Below, one piece after another: positions 17,256 to 26,752 of a DNA stretch of 64,000 nucleotides (positions are counted from its first letter, which is position 1; each line of letters starts with the position of its first letter). The stretch lies in the NCBI GenBank assembly GCA_031423615.1, contig JANPFV010000104.1:56326-120325 (forward strand), given 5' to 3'. Position numbers and translations under genes: made by a program. The stretch is from JADLGJ01 sp031423615. Lineage in GTDB: Bacteria > Omnitrophota > Gorgyraeia > Zapsychrales > JANLHA01. A model generated the notes under the pieces. That model did not search any database, was not told the origin of the DNA, and saw only the letters and a program-made list of their open reading frames with translations.

Positions 17256-18128
17256 ATGAACCGGTATGTTGAAAAATTTCTTTCTTTTCTAGATATTGAA
17301 AAGAACTATTCGCCGCACACGGTCCTGAATTATAAATCCGATCTTATAGAATTTATTGATTTTATCGCGGACAAACCTCTTGAGAAAGTTGAGTATAATG
17401 ATTTTCGCCGCTTTTTAGCGCAAATGCGTTCCAACCAGTTTAAGCCCCGAACTCTGGCCCGCAAACTTTCAGCGATCCGCAGTCTTTTTAAATTTCTCCA
17501 GCGGGAAGGTTATCTAAAAGAAAATCCGTCCATCCTTTTAATGACGCCGAAATTGGACAAAACTCTCCCAAAATTTCTTTCCGAGACTGAGATCACCCAG
17601 CTCATCGAAGCGCCGGAGATTACAATGTCCGCCGGTGCGCGGGATCGCGCTATTTTTGAGACCCTTTACAGTTCCGGTCTGCGCGTGAGTGAATTGGTGG
17701 GACTCAACGTGGAGCATATTGATTTTATCGGTAATGTCATCAAGGTCATGGGAAAGGGCAAGAAAGAGCGCGTTGTTCCCATCGGCGACAAAGCTTTAAA
17801 AGAAATTCGCGGCTATTTGGCCGCGCGCCCGACGAAAGAAGGCGTTAATGAGCGGGCTGTTTTTTTGAATAAAAATGGTAAACGTTTGACGGACCGCAGT
17901 ATCAGGAATATTATTAATAAGCATCTTCTGGCTACCAGTGTCAAGATGAAGGTGTCGCCGCATGTCCTTCGCCATTCTTTTGCGACACATTTGTTGGACC
18001 GGGGCGCCGACTTGCGCTCGGTGCAGGAACTTTTAGGGCATGTGAATTTATCCACGACGCAGATTTATACGCATCTGACGACGGAACGGTTGAAAAGCGT
18101 TTATGATAAAGCCCATCCTCATGCCTGA
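17256..18128 (+). CDS. xerD: Tyrosine recombinase, XerC/XerD type
   Basis: About 290 residues from ATG 17256, with AGGA 8 bases upstream; ATG 17250 gives two more residues. Resolves chromosome dimers at dif with its partner recombinase. The N-terminal SAM-like core-binding domain shows YSPHTVLNYKSDL. The catalytic set is Arg in YSSGLRVSELV, Lys in MGKGKKERVVP, His and Arg in HVLRHSFATHLLDRG, and His in LLGHVNLSTTQ. The nucleophile Tyr is in IYTHLT. XerC versus XerD cannot be told from sequence alone. It follows topA by 16 bases and precedes the LPS cluster. Confidence 0.9.
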   Translation: MNRYVEKFLSFLDIEKNYSPHTVLNYKSDLIEFIDFIADKPLEKVEYNDFRRFLAQMRSNQFKPRTLARKLSAIRSLFKFLQREGYLKENPSILLMTPKLDKTLPKFLSETEITQLIEAPEITMSAGARDRAIFETLYSSGLRVSELVGLNVEHIDFIGNVIKVMGKGKKERVVPIGDKALKEIRGYLAARPTKEGVNERAVFLNKNGKRLTDRSIRNIINKHLLATSVKMKVSPHVLRHSFATHLLDRGADLRSVQELLGHVNLSTTQIYTHLTTERLKSVYDKAHPHA

Positions 18129-18149
18129 TCTTTCCCGGCGAGTCTCCTT

Positions 18150-19433
18150 ATGATATTTTTTTATAATATTCTTTATTTTTTGGCTTTTATTTTTTATGTT
18201 CCCGTTTTATTCATTCGCGGGAAACTCCACCGCGGTTTTGTCCAAAGGTTGGGATTTCTGGGGCAGGAATTGCCTTATCGGTTTTATCAAAAAAAGAATA
18301 TCTGGTTTCATGCGGTGAGTGTCGGCGAAATTTTAGCGATTGTCGGATTAGTCGAAAGAATCCGCTCAACTCATCCGGACCATCAGATTGTGATTTCCAC
18401 GGTAACGCCGACGGGTTACGCCTTAGCGCAAAAACGGTTTAGAAAAGAGGACATTGTGATTTTTGCGCCGTTGGATTTTGGCTGGGCCGTAAAAAGTTTT
18501 ATCAAGAGAATGAGGCCCGAGATTTTTATTGCCGCGGAAACTGAGATATGGCCTAATCTTTTAACGGTTTTGGCTCGTGCCGATGTCCCGATGGTCATGG
18601 TCAATGGCCGCATTTCTAACAAATCTTTTTATGGTTATCGCCGTTTTCAATTCTTTATCAGAAAGGTTTTACGTCCTTTCCGGGCTTTTTGCATGCAAAG
18701 CGCTTGCGACGCGGACCGTATTATCAATTTGGGCGCTTCAGCCAAAAATGTTTTTGTTTTAGGTAGTATGAAATTTGATGAGGGGGTTTCTGGCGAAGAA
18801 ATCACGCTGGCCCGCTGCGGTTTTAAAAATGAAGCTTTAGTCTGGGTGGCGGGAAGCACTCATCCCGGCGAAGAAAAGATAGTGCTGGATATTTTTAAGA
18901 AATTGAAAAAGAAATTTTTTTTGCTGTCGTTAGTCATCGCACCGCGTCATATCGAGCGCTCGCCGGAGATTTGTGATTTGATTAAGGCGGAAGGTTTGAC
19001 CGCGGCGGTTTTTTCGCGGATCAATCCGCCGGGGAGCGACCCGCAGGCCGTCGTGGTTGTCGACACGATTGGACACTTGAAATCCCTCTACCGTTTAGCC
19101 ACGGTGGTTTTTGTGGGCAAAAGCCTCACGGGAAACGGCGGCCAGAACATCATTGAACCGGCTTTTTTTGCGAAACCGGTTATTGTCGGGCCGCATATGC
19201 AAAATTTTGCGGATATTGCCGAAATATTTTTAGAAGCGGGGGCGATTTTACAAATCGAAACACCCGATGAGCTGCGAGAGGCTGTGAGCAAACTTTTAGC
19301 GTCGCCGGAATTGAGAACATCCTTGGGGGAGCGGGCTTTAGCCACGATCAAGAAAAATGCCGGAGCGACCCACGGTACTGAGCGTATCATTTCCGGAATC
19401 CTCGGAGAAATCCATTTTCACAAACCGCAATAA
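18150..19433 (+). CDS. waaA: Kdo transferase (3-deoxy-D-manno-octulosonic acid transferase)
   Basis: 427 residues. Adds Kdo to the lipid A precursor at the inner face of the cytoplasmic membrane. An N-terminal membrane anchor (IFFYNILYFLAFIFYVPVLF) is followed by WFHAVSVGE, the family signature with a catalytic Glu nearby. Further motifs are AAETEIWPNLL, NGRISNKS, AGSTHPGEE, APRHIERSPE and GGQNIIEPAFFAKPVIVGPHM in the GT-B C-terminal half. Whether it adds one or more Kdo cannot be read from sequence. It opens the envelope cluster and precedes lpxK. Confidence 0.95.
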   Translation: MIFFYNILYFLAFIFYVPVLFIRGKLHRGFVQRLGFLGQELPYRFYQKKNIWFHAVSVGEILAIVGLVERIRSTHPDHQIVISTVTPTGYALAQKRFRKEDIVIFAPLDFGWAVKSFIKRMRPEIFIAAETEIWPNLLTVLARADVPMVMVNGRISNKSFYGYRRFQFFIRKVLRPFRAFCMQSACDADRIINLGASAKNVFVLGSMKFDEGVSGEEITLARCGFKNEALVWVAGSTHPGEEKIVLDIFKKLKKKFFLLSLVIAPRHIERSPEICDLIKAEGLTAAVFSRINPPGSDPQAVVVVDTIGHLKSLYRLATVVFVGKSLTGNGGQNIIEPAFFAKPVIVGPHMQNFADIAEIFLEAGAILQIETPDELREAVSKLLASPELRTSLGERALATIKKNAGATHGTERIISGILGEIHFHKPQ

Positions 19434-19522
19434 GCTTTCTTATATAATATTAATAATAATCTTAATGGGACATTTTTCATTTTAGTGTAAAATAGGGGCA
19501 CTTAAAATGAGGTTTGTCTTCA

Positions 19523-20578
19523 ATGCGAGACTATTTATATCGCGTGGTAACCGATCAGCAAGGCGGTAGATGCGCCGGGTTTATCCGTTTTATTTTACTG
19601 ATTTTATCATTTTTCTATCGCGGAGTCGTGGCCGTGAGGAATTTCTTTTATCGGAAGGGCATTTTGCGTTCGGTTGATTTGGGAAAGATCGTAATCAGCG
19701 TCGGAAATATCACATGGGGCGGGGTTGGCAAAACTCCTTTTGTTATTTTGCTTGTAAAGCATTTGCACAGTCGCGGATTCAATCCTGCGGTTTTAACCCG
19801 CGGATATATGAAAAACGCCGCGTCTTCTTGCAGCGATGAAGCCGCCATGATGCGGCAATATATTCCCGGCGTGGCTATCGGTGTAGGCGGCGACCGAATC
19901 CAAGCGAGCAAAAGAATTTTGTCCGTTTACCCTGTGGATGTTTTCATCCTCGATGATGGTTTTCAACACCGCAGAGTGAGACGTCATTTGGAAATTGTTC
20001 TTGTGGATTCGGCTAATCCTTTCGGGAATGGCCAGCTGATTCCCGCCGGCATTCTGCGCGAGCCGCTGAGCGCTTTAAAACGGGCCCACATTATTGTTTT
20101 GACGAAGTCGGATTTTAATCCCTCAATGACGCAGGTCTTAGAAGAGCGTATCCGGCGGATCAACCCGGTTTGCGTTATTGGCTGGGCCGCGCACGCCCCG
20201 CAAGCCTTAGAAGAAATTTTTTCCGGGCGTCAAGAGCCCCTTGCGTATTTGCGCGATTGCAAAATTTTTATTTTTTGCGCCGTGGGAGACCCGCAGAGTT
20301 TTACAGAAACCTTGCTGGGGACGGGGGCGGTTGTTGAAAAGGGTTTTGTTTTTCAGGACCATTATGTTTATTCTGCCAAAGATATTCGGATGATGGTTGA
20401 ACAGGCAGAAAAGTCGGGGGTCAGGAACTTTGTGACGACGGCAAAAGACGCCATAAAAGTTATCCCGTTAAAAGAGCATTTTGGCATCTGCCGTTTTTGG
20501 GTTTTGAAAATTGAAATTGAACTGCGAAATGGAAAGGACAAAGTTTTTGGGCGAATTGATCATTTATTGGGCCGTTAG
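19523..20578 (+). CDS. lpxK: Tetraacyldisaccharide 4'-kinase
   Basis: 351 residues from ATG 19523, with GAGG about 10 bases upstream. Phosphorylates the 4' position of the lipid A disaccharide to give lipid IVA. An N-terminal hydrophobic segment is followed by the P-loop region SVGNITWGGVGKTPFVILL and LTRGYM. DEAAMMRQY, FILDDGFQHRRVRRHLEIVL and the PAGILREPLSAL segment follow, as in all LpxK. The C-terminus has DHYVYSAKDI and TTAKDAIKV. The next gene begins inside its 3' end, in another frame. Confidence 0.95.
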   Translation: MRDYLYRVVTDQQGGRCAGFIRFILLILSFFYRGVVAVRNFFYRKGILRSVDLGKIVISVGNITWGGVGKTPFVILLVKHLHSRGFNPAVLTRGYMKNAASSCSDEAAMMRQYIPGVAIGVGGDRIQASKRILSVYPVDVFILDDGFQHRRVRRHLEIVLVDSANPFGNGQLIPAGILREPLSALKRAHIIVLTKSDFNPSMTQVLEERIRRINPVCVIGWAAHAPQALEEIFSGRQEPLAYLRDCKIFIFCAVGDPQSFTETLLGTGAVVEKGFVFQDHYVYSAKDIRMMVEQAEKSGVRNFVTTAKDAIKVIPLKEHFGICRFWVLKIEIELRNGKDKVFGRIDHLLGR

Positions 20579-22511
20579 GATATTGGGTCTTTTTGTCCAG
20601 GTTTTGCCCATCGGGCTTTCTTTGCGATTGGGAAAAATTATGGGCATGACCGCGTATTATCTAAACGGTAAGCATCGGCGGATTGTTTATTCCAACTTGC
20701 GGATCGCTTTTGCTAAGAGCAAATCTCCCGAAGAAATTCGCCGCATCGCCAAAGAAACTTTTGCAAATTATGGACAAAATGTGATTGAACTGTTTCGTTT
20801 TCCTATGCTGGATACGGTCAAATTTCATGAATTTGTTGAGGTTAAAGGTCAAGAACATGTGGATGAAGCGATCAAACAAGAGAAAGGCGTTATTTTGCTG
20901 GCTATGCATTTTGGCTCTTGGGAAATGGCCAATCTGATCGGTTCGACGCTCCGCCACCCTTATAAAGTATTGGTTAAAGCGCAAACCAAGAATTCCCGCT
21001 TGGGGGAATTGCTCAACTCTTTTCGTCGCAGCGGCGGCACGACGGTGATCAAAAGGGGTTTGGGCACGCGCGAACTTTTAAAGAGTTTGAAAAATAATGA
21101 AGTTGCGGCTTTGGTCGTAGACCAAGGGGGAAGAGACGGGGTTTTGGTCCCATTTTTCGGGAAAGAAGCCAGTATGTCGTCGGGTGCAATCCGTATCGGA
21201 TTGAAGATGGGTGTGCCGCTGTGCTTTGTCACCATTGTCCGCAAGCAAGGGCCGTATCATCTTTTAGTCATTGAAAAACCTTTGGTTTTGAGCCATACGG
21301 GAAATGAAGAGCGGGATGTTGTCGCCAACTTGATTAGAATTACGGCCCTCATGGAAAAAGCCATTTTACAAAATCCTGCGGAATACATGTGGTTTTATAA
21401 AATTTGGAAATATTCCCGTGATTCTGTCGTCGGTATTTTGACCGACGGGAAGGCTGGACACTTGCGTCAATCGGAAGCGGTAGGCGGGCTTTTGTCACAG
21501 GCCCTCAAAGAGCGGGGGAGTAACACTCAACGGCCTATTTTACATGTCCATTTTAAAAGTCAATGGCGGGGAAAATTTTGTGCGCTGGCGGCTTGTGTCG
21601 GCAATCTTTTACAGCACCGCGGCCGGATATGGCTTTTGCGTTTTTGTTTGACTAAGGATTCTTTCCGCCAGTTGATGTCGGTCAAACCCGATTTTCTGGT
21701 CTCCTGCGGTTCGGCGGTCGCCGGGGTCAATTATCTTTTGTCTTTGGAGCATGGGGCCAAGAATGTGGTTATTCTCAAGCCGGGGATGTTAAACATCCGG
21801 CATTTCGATATGGTCATTTTACCCCGTCATGACACGCTCCGACGTCAACATTGGCCCGCGAATGTTATCGTGACTGAGGGTGCTCCCAATTTGATTACCC
21901 CCAGCTATCTGGCCGAACAAACAGCGGCGCTTTTAAAACGTTTTTCTCATCTTAAGAGCGGGGATAATTTTAAAATCGGCGTCCTTTTGGGTGGCGACAC
22001 ACCGGAATTTGTTTTAAGCGAACAGCGGGTCAGGATTTTGATCCACCAGTTGATCGAGACGGCTGAAGAAACTCAGGCGGATATTCTTTTGACAACTTCC
22101 CGTCGCACGTCGGCAAAAATAGAAAATATGATTATGCGGGAATTGAGTAAATATCGCCGCTGTAAATTTCTAGTCATTGCTAATCGGGAAGATGTCCCGC
22201 AAGCTGTGGGCGGAATTTTGGGGCTGGCGGATGTTATTGTGGTTTCCGGTGACAGTATTTCTATGATTTCGGAAGCGGCCAGCGCCGGGAAAAAAGTTGC
22301 GGCCTTTTTTGTGGAACACCGCCGTGGCGTTCCTTTTGAAAGGACCAAGCACGGCCGTTTCTTGGAACGGCTCAACAAAGACGGGCATATCCTTTCCGCG
22401 GATGTCAAATATATGAAGGACTCCCTGTATAAGCTGATTAAGAATAAAGTCCAAACCAGGAAAATAGATGATGATGCGGTGATTCTGGAGAGCTTACAGA
22501 AATTTATTTAA
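20529..22511 (+). CDS. LpxL-type lipid A acyltransferase fused to an ELM1-like (DUF1022) domain
   Basis: About 660 residues, twice the usual size. Residues 1-295 are a lauroyl/myristoyl lipid A acyltransferase: membrane anchor, KHRRIVYSNLRIAF, the HX4E catalytic motif in LAMHFGSWEMAN, ALVVDQGGRDGVLVPFFG, and the WFYKIWKYSRD end. Residues about 300-660 match the mitochondrial-fission ELM1-like family, a GT-B-type fold: GILTDGKAGHLRQSEA, FLVSCGSAVAGVN, GVLLGGDTPEFVLS, LLTTSRRTSAKIE, and LADVIVVSGDSISMISEAAS. The start is inside lpxK; ATG 20529 gives MERTKFLG, and a start at 20511 is possible. The first half should acylate Kdo-lipid A; the role of the second is unknown but presumably glycosyl transfer on the same lipid. 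Confidence 0.85.
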   Translation: MERTKFLGELIIYWAVRILGLFVQVLPIGLSLRLGKIMGMTAYYLNGKHRRIVYSNLRIAFAKSKSPEEIRRIAKETFANYGQNVIELFRFPMLDTVKFHEFVEVKGQEHVDEAIKQEKGVILLAMHFGSWEMANLIGSTLRHPYKVLVKAQTKNSRLGELLNSFRRSGGTTVIKRGLGTRELLKSLKNNEVAALVVDQGGRDGVLVPFFGKEASMSSGAIRIGLKMGVPLCFVTIVRKQGPYHLLVIEKPLVLSHTGNEERDVVANLIRITALMEKAILQNPAEYMWFYKIWKYSRDSVVGILTDGKAGHLRQSEAVGGLLSQALKERGSNTQRPILHVHFKSQWRGKFCALAACVGNLLQHRGRIWLLRFCLTKDSFRQLMSVKPDFLVSCGSAVAGVNYLLSLEHGAKNVVILKPGMLNIRHFDMVILPRHDTLRRQHWPANVIVTEGAPNLITPSYLAEQTAALLKRFSHLKSGDNFKIGVLLGGDTPEFVLSEQRVRILIHQLIETAEETQADILLTTSRRTSAKIENMIMRELSKYRRCKFLVIANREDVPQAVGGILGLADVIVVSGDSISMISEAASAGKKVAAFFVEHRRGVPFERTKHGRFLERLNKDGHILSADVKYMKDSLYKLIKNKVQTRKIDDDAVILESLQKFI

Positions 22512-22527
22512 CGATAAGGATCCTAAG

Positions 22528-24627
22528 ATGAGGGTTTTGCAAATATTGCCGGAATTGCGTGTCGGCGGAGTGGAAACGGGCACGGTCGATTTTGCCAAAT
22601 ATCTGCGGGAAAATGGCCATCACGCTGTTGTTGTTTCTCATGGCGGACCTCTCGTGCAGGAACTGGCCGTAGCCGGTGTTACTCATTACGCCTTGCCAGT
22701 GCATAAAAAAAATATTTTTATCATTTTAAATTGTATCAAATCTTTGCGCGACATTATTTTGACGGAAAAAATTGACATTGTTCATGCCCGTTCGCGCGTG
22801 CCGGCGTGGATTGCTTTTTTTGCTTGCCGCAAAACACCCGCCGAATTTATAACGACATGCCATGGCTATTATTCTAAGCATATGTTTAGCAAAATCATGG
22901 GTTGGAGCAAATTGATCATCGTCCCCAGCCAGGTTATTGGTCGGCACATGGTCGACGACTTTAAAGTGGCGGCAGAAAATGTCCGTTGTATCCCGCGCAG
23001 TGTGGACTTGCAGAGATTTGCTCCGGCTTTGCGGGGACGCTCCCCTTCACAAGCCAACCCCGTGATTTCAATTGTGGGACGGATCACGCCCTTAAAGGGC
23101 CACGTGCATTTTTTAAGGGCCATGGCCACGGTGGTCAGAAAAATGCCTCAGGTGAAGATTTGGATTATCGGGGATGCGCCGGTGGGCAAGGAAGCGTACC
23201 GCGAAGAATTGCAGGTCTTGGTCCGCAGGCTGGGCCTTTCCGACTCTGTCGATTTTTTGGGCACGCGGCAAGATGTCCCGCAGCTTTTAGCTAAAACGGA
23301 CCTACTCGTTTTGTCGACCATTGTGCCGGAAGCTTTCGGACGCGTCATTCTGGAGGCGCAGGCGGTAGGGGTTCCGGTTGTCGCTACATCCGTCGGGGGA
23401 GTTGTTGAAATTATCGACCAAGAAAAGACCGGCCTTTTGGTCATGCCCAAAGACAGTGACGCGATGGCCGAGGCCTGCCTAAGGATTTTGTCCGACAAAA
23501 AACTGGCCCAACAAATCATTGTCGGCGCCCGGCAAAAATTAGAAACCCAATTTACCTTGCGTCACATGGCAGAAAGCACAATCAAGGTTTATGAAGAACT
23601 TTTGCGGTCTTTGCGGATTTTGGTGATCAAGATCAGTTCGGTGGGAGATGTGATTTTGATCACCGCGTCCTTAAAGGCGCTGCGCCAAAAATTTCCCCAG
23701 GCACGGATTTGTGTGTTAGTCGGTGAAGCGTCCCGCAAGATTTTGAGCCGTTGTCCTTATGTAGATGAATTGATCGTCGTGGATTTTAAAAAACGCGACC
23801 GGGGAATTAAAGGGCTTTGGCAGTTGGGACGGAAACTGTCCCATTATAAGTTTGATAAAGTTATTGATTTGCAAAATAATAATCGCAGTCATTGGCTTTC
23901 TTTCCTAAGTTTTCCCAAGGAAAGTTATGGTTTTAAGCGCGGGCGTTTTGGTTTTCTTTTGACCCATCCCGTTAAGCAGATCAATCCTAACCTTCCTCCT
24001 GTTGAGCACCAGTACCAAATTCTCAATCTTTTAGGATTGAATTATAACAGCGAGAACCTTCTTGAATTATGGCCCTCAGCAAAGGAATCAGAAAGTGCTT
24101 TACGTCTTTTGGAATCGGAGTGGGTCGGGGCCAAGACAAATGTCGTTGGCGTTAACATCGCCGCATCACAACGCTGGCCAACCAAAAATTGGCCCGTTGA
24201 ATATATAGCGCGGCTTTGTGATATTCTCGCGGCAAAAAATATCCGTGTTCTCGTGACCGGTATGGAAAAAGACCGGAACATGGCTAAACAACTTTCGTTG
24301 CTCACGAAAACAAAGCCAGCTATACTGATAGGTAAAACCGAATTGATGGAACTCGCGGCCGTAATCAAGCATTGCAAGGTTTTTATTTCGCCCGATTCTG
24401 CACCACTTCATATTGCGGCGGCCATGAATGTTCCCCTCATAGCGCTCTTCGGTCCGACGTCGTCTCAGAGGCATAGGCCTCCGGCCAAGACGGCGGTGAT
24501 CATGGAAAAGAAACCACCGTGCGCTCCCTGCTACAGCACGCAATGTAAGGTGAAGACCCATCTTTGTATGCGCGATATTACTCCCGAGGAAATTGCCGAG
24601 CGCGTTTATCAGCTGATAAATCTATGA
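22528..24627 (+). CDS. GT4 glycosyltransferase fused to GT9 heptosyltransferase-like domain
   Basis: 699 residues. Residues 1-365 are a GT-B GT4 enzyme: LPELRVGGVETGTVDFAKYL, HARSRVPAWIA, IVGRITPLKGHVHFLRAM, and the donor-site E-x7-E region VPEAFGRVILEAQAVGVPVV. Residues from about 367 are a GT9/ADP-heptose:LPS heptosyltransferase domain: LRILVIKISSVGDVILITA, VDELIVVDF, NIAASQRWPTKNWP, and FISPDSAPLHIAAAMNVPLIALFGPT. A Cys-rich end, PPCAPC plus QCKVKTHLCM, follows. The join has no linker, so it looks like a fusion of two adjacent LPS-core genes. It is followed by an ATGA overlap with the next GT4 gene. Confidence 0.88.
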   Translation: MRVLQILPELRVGGVETGTVDFAKYLRENGHHAVVVSHGGPLVQELAVAGVTHYALPVHKKNIFIILNCIKSLRDIILTEKIDIVHARSRVPAWIAFFACRKTPAEFITTCHGYYSKHMFSKIMGWSKLIIVPSQVIGRHMVDDFKVAAENVRCIPRSVDLQRFAPALRGRSPSQANPVISIVGRITPLKGHVHFLRAMATVVRKMPQVKIWIIGDAPVGKEAYREELQVLVRRLGLSDSVDFLGTRQDVPQLLAKTDLLVLSTIVPEAFGRVILEAQAVGVPVVATSVGGVVEIIDQEKTGLLVMPKDSDAMAEACLRILSDKKLAQQIIVGARQKLETQFTLRHMAESTIKVYEELLRSLRILVIKISSVGDVILITASLKALRQKFPQARICVLVGEASRKILSRCPYVDELIVVDFKKRDRGIKGLWQLGRKLSHYKFDKVIDLQNNNRSHWLSFLSFPKESYGFKRGRFGFLLTHPVKQINPNLPPVEHQYQILNLLGLNYNSENLLELWPSAKESESALRLLESEWVGAKTNVVGVNIAASQRWPTKNWPVEYIARLCDILAAKNIRVLVTGMEKDRNMAKQLSLLTKTKPAILIGKTELMELAAVIKHCKVFISPDSAPLHIAAAMNVPLIALFGPTSSQRHRPPAKTAVIMEKKPPCAPCYSTQCKVKTHLCMRDITPEEIAERVYQLINL

Positions 24628-25724
24628 AAATACTTCTTCTTTCCACTCATCTGAATGTCGGCGGGATCACCACCTATCTTTTTGCGCTTTCCCGTCAATA
24701 TCTTGACAAAGGGCATGATGTTTTTTTAGGTACGGCCGGCGGGGCCAGGGCCGAAGAATTTTCGAAATTAGGAGTACATCTTATTGATGCGCCGGTTGGG
24801 ACCAAGGTGGAAGTTCACCCCCAGATTTATAAAGCTGTGCCCCGCTTGCTGAAAGTGATCCGCAAAGAGCAAATCGATATTATCCATTCCCATACAAGGG
24901 TGACGCAATTTTTAGGGCAAGTGTTGAGTTTCTTTTCTGGTGTGCCCTATGTTGCTACATCTCACGGATTTTATAAAACGCATTGGTTCCGCCGGACTTT
25001 TCCCTGTTGGGGGCGTGCGGTCATCGCGATCAGTCAGCCGGTGAAGGACCATTTGATCAATGATTTCAAAGTGCCTGCCGACCGGGTTTTTCTGGTACCC
25101 AACGGTATAGACTTACAATCTTTTCAACAGGTTGATCAGCTCGCCAAAGAACGAGCCCGGAAAAAATTTAATATTACGCAAACCCCGGTTATTGGAATGG
25201 TTTCGCGTTTAGCGGATGTGAAAGGTCACAGTGTATTGATTGATGCTATGCCGAACATCATCAAATCTTTTCCAAAAGCCTTGCTGTTTCTCGCCGGAGA
25301 AGGGAAGATTAAAGACCAACTTAAGGCGCAGGTGAAACATATGGGTCTTGAGAATAATGTGACCTTTGCGGCGGTCTTTAATTCCAGCGGTTCTGTTCTT
25401 ATGCTTTTTGATGTGTTTGTGATGCCGTCTCTAGATGAAGGGTTTGGTCTCTCGGGGATGGAAGCGCAATTGTGTGGTTTGCCTATCGTGGCTTCCAATG
25501 TCGGCGGTATTCCTTTCTTTGTGTTTCATGAAGAAACCGGCCTCTTGGTCCCGCCTAAGGATCCACAGGCCTTAGCGCAAGCTATCCTCCGATTTTTAAA
25601 AGATCCGCAATTTTCTGAAAGGATTGGACAACAGGCGCGCAAATTTATTCAGGAAAATTTTTCTTCTGAAATCATGGCCAGAAAAACTTTACAGATGTAC
25701 GAAAAGGTTTTAGCCGGGAAATGA
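24624..25724 (+). CDS. GT4-family glycosyltransferase
   Basis: 366 residues from ATG 24624, which overlaps the previous stop (ATGA). The acceptor-side motif is LSTHLNVGGITTYLFALSRQ, followed by IDIIHSHTRVTQFLG and ATSHGFYKTHW. The donor domain has IGMVSRLADVKGHSVLIDA, LFLAGEGKIKDQLKA and the E-x7-E signature DEGFGLSGMEAQLCGLPIVA. It closely resembles the first half of the preceding fusion, so it may be a diverged duplicate. It probably adds a hexose or similar sugar to the LPS core; substrate is not deducible. Confidence 0.88.
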   Translation: MKILLLSTHLNVGGITTYLFALSRQYLDKGHDVFLGTAGGARAEEFSKLGVHLIDAPVGTKVEVHPQIYKAVPRLLKVIRKEQIDIIHSHTRVTQFLGQVLSFFSGVPYVATSHGFYKTHWFRRTFPCWGRAVIAISQPVKDHLINDFKVPADRVFLVPNGIDLQSFQQVDQLAKERARKKFNITQTPVIGMVSRLADVKGHSVLIDAMPNIIKSFPKALLFLAGEGKIKDQLKAQVKHMGLENNVTFAAVFNSSGSVLMLFDVFVMPSLDEGFGLSGMEAQLCGLPIVASNVGGIPFFVFHEETGLLVPPKDPQALAQAILRFLKDPQFSERIGQQARKFIQENFSSEIMARKTLQMYEKVLAGK

Positions 25725-26752
25725 GCATCCCTTCACAAGATTTAAAGCGTATTCTCGTCGTCAATGTGAATTGGCTGGGGGATGTTATTTTTTCTATTCC
25801 CGTCTTTAAGGCGCTACGTCAATATTATCCTGCGGCCCGCATCAGTTGCTTTGCGGTCCCGCGGGTCGTCGAGATTTTGCAGTGTGTCCCGCAGATTGAT
25901 GACATTATTGTTTATGATGAAAAAGGGAAGGACCGCGGCTTCTTGGCTAAAATGATTATGGTTCACCACATCCGACAACAAAAATTCGACGCGGTTTTTT
26001 TATTGCATGGCTCTGGTTCGCGGGCGTGGTTAATGGTGTTGGCCGGGATTCCGGTCCGGGTGGGATACGCCAGCAAGAAAATGAAATTTTTAACGCATGC
26101 GATTGAACCGCTCAGCGATGACATTCACAAAGCGGATGTTTATTCAAATCTGATTGCCGCATATGGTTTGCCAGTTGCGGACAAAACTTCTTCTTTGTGT
26201 GTCCCGCAAGAAGCTCGGGAACAAACCGACAAAATTCTTGGCGCCGCCGGGATTCTTTTAAACGAGCCTTTTATTGTTGTCCATACCAGCGGCAATTGGG
26301 ATTTGAAACGCTGGCCGCCGGAGAATTGGGCGCAATTGATTCGTACGGTGGTGAGAAATCTTAAGATGAAAGTGGTTATTTCCGAAGGTCCGAAAGAAAT
26401 CGGCTGGGCCCATGACATTGCGGTAAAATCCGGAGTCAATCCCGTTGTCTTGGCCGGCCAAACCAATTTGCTTCAACTCTTGGCGTTGTTAGAAAAAGCC
26501 GTGATAGTCATCAGCGCGGATTCCGGACCATTACATATGGCCAGTTGTGTCAGCCAAAATATTTTGGGGCTTTACGGACCGACAATGCCGGCTACAACCG
26601 GTCCGCGCGGGAAGGCCAAGGCATTAATTTTGCATAAAGACGTCTCTTGCAACCGCGCGTCTTGTTATTTTCTTCAATGTCCTAACAATGTGTGCATGAA
26701 AGCCATCACCGTTGAGGAAGTCGTTGAAAGCTTAAGGCCCTATGTTCGATAA
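25721..26752 (+). CDS. GT9 heptosyltransferase-like protein (first of three in tandem)
   Basis: 343 residues. It starts with an ATGA overlap. Typical GT9 landmarks are ILVVNVNWLGDVIFSIPVFKAL, IDDIIVYDEKG, and HTSGNWDLKRWPPENWAQLI, where Lys-Arg-Trp-Pro matches the nucleotide-heptose site. VISADSGPLHMASCVSQNILGLYGPT follows near the C-terminus. It ends with Cys-containing SCNRASCYFLQCPNNVCM, as in the WaaF branch. Transfers a heptose-like sugar from an ADP-sugar onto LPS core. It overlaps the next gene by 11 bases. Confidence 0.88.
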   Translation: MSIPSQDLKRILVVNVNWLGDVIFSIPVFKALRQYYPAARISCFAVPRVVEILQCVPQIDDIIVYDEKGKDRGFLAKMIMVHHIRQQKFDAVFLLHGSGSRAWLMVLAGIPVRVGYASKKMKFLTHAIEPLSDDIHKADVYSNLIAAYGLPVADKTSSLCVPQEAREQTDKILGAAGILLNEPFIVVHTSGNWDLKRWPPENWAQLIRTVVRNLKMKVVISEGPKEIGWAHDIAVKSGVNPVVLAGQTNLLQLLALLEKAVIVISADSGPLHMASCVSQNILGLYGPTMPATTGPRGKAKALILHKDVSCNRASCYFLQCPNNVCMKAITVEEVVESLRPYVR

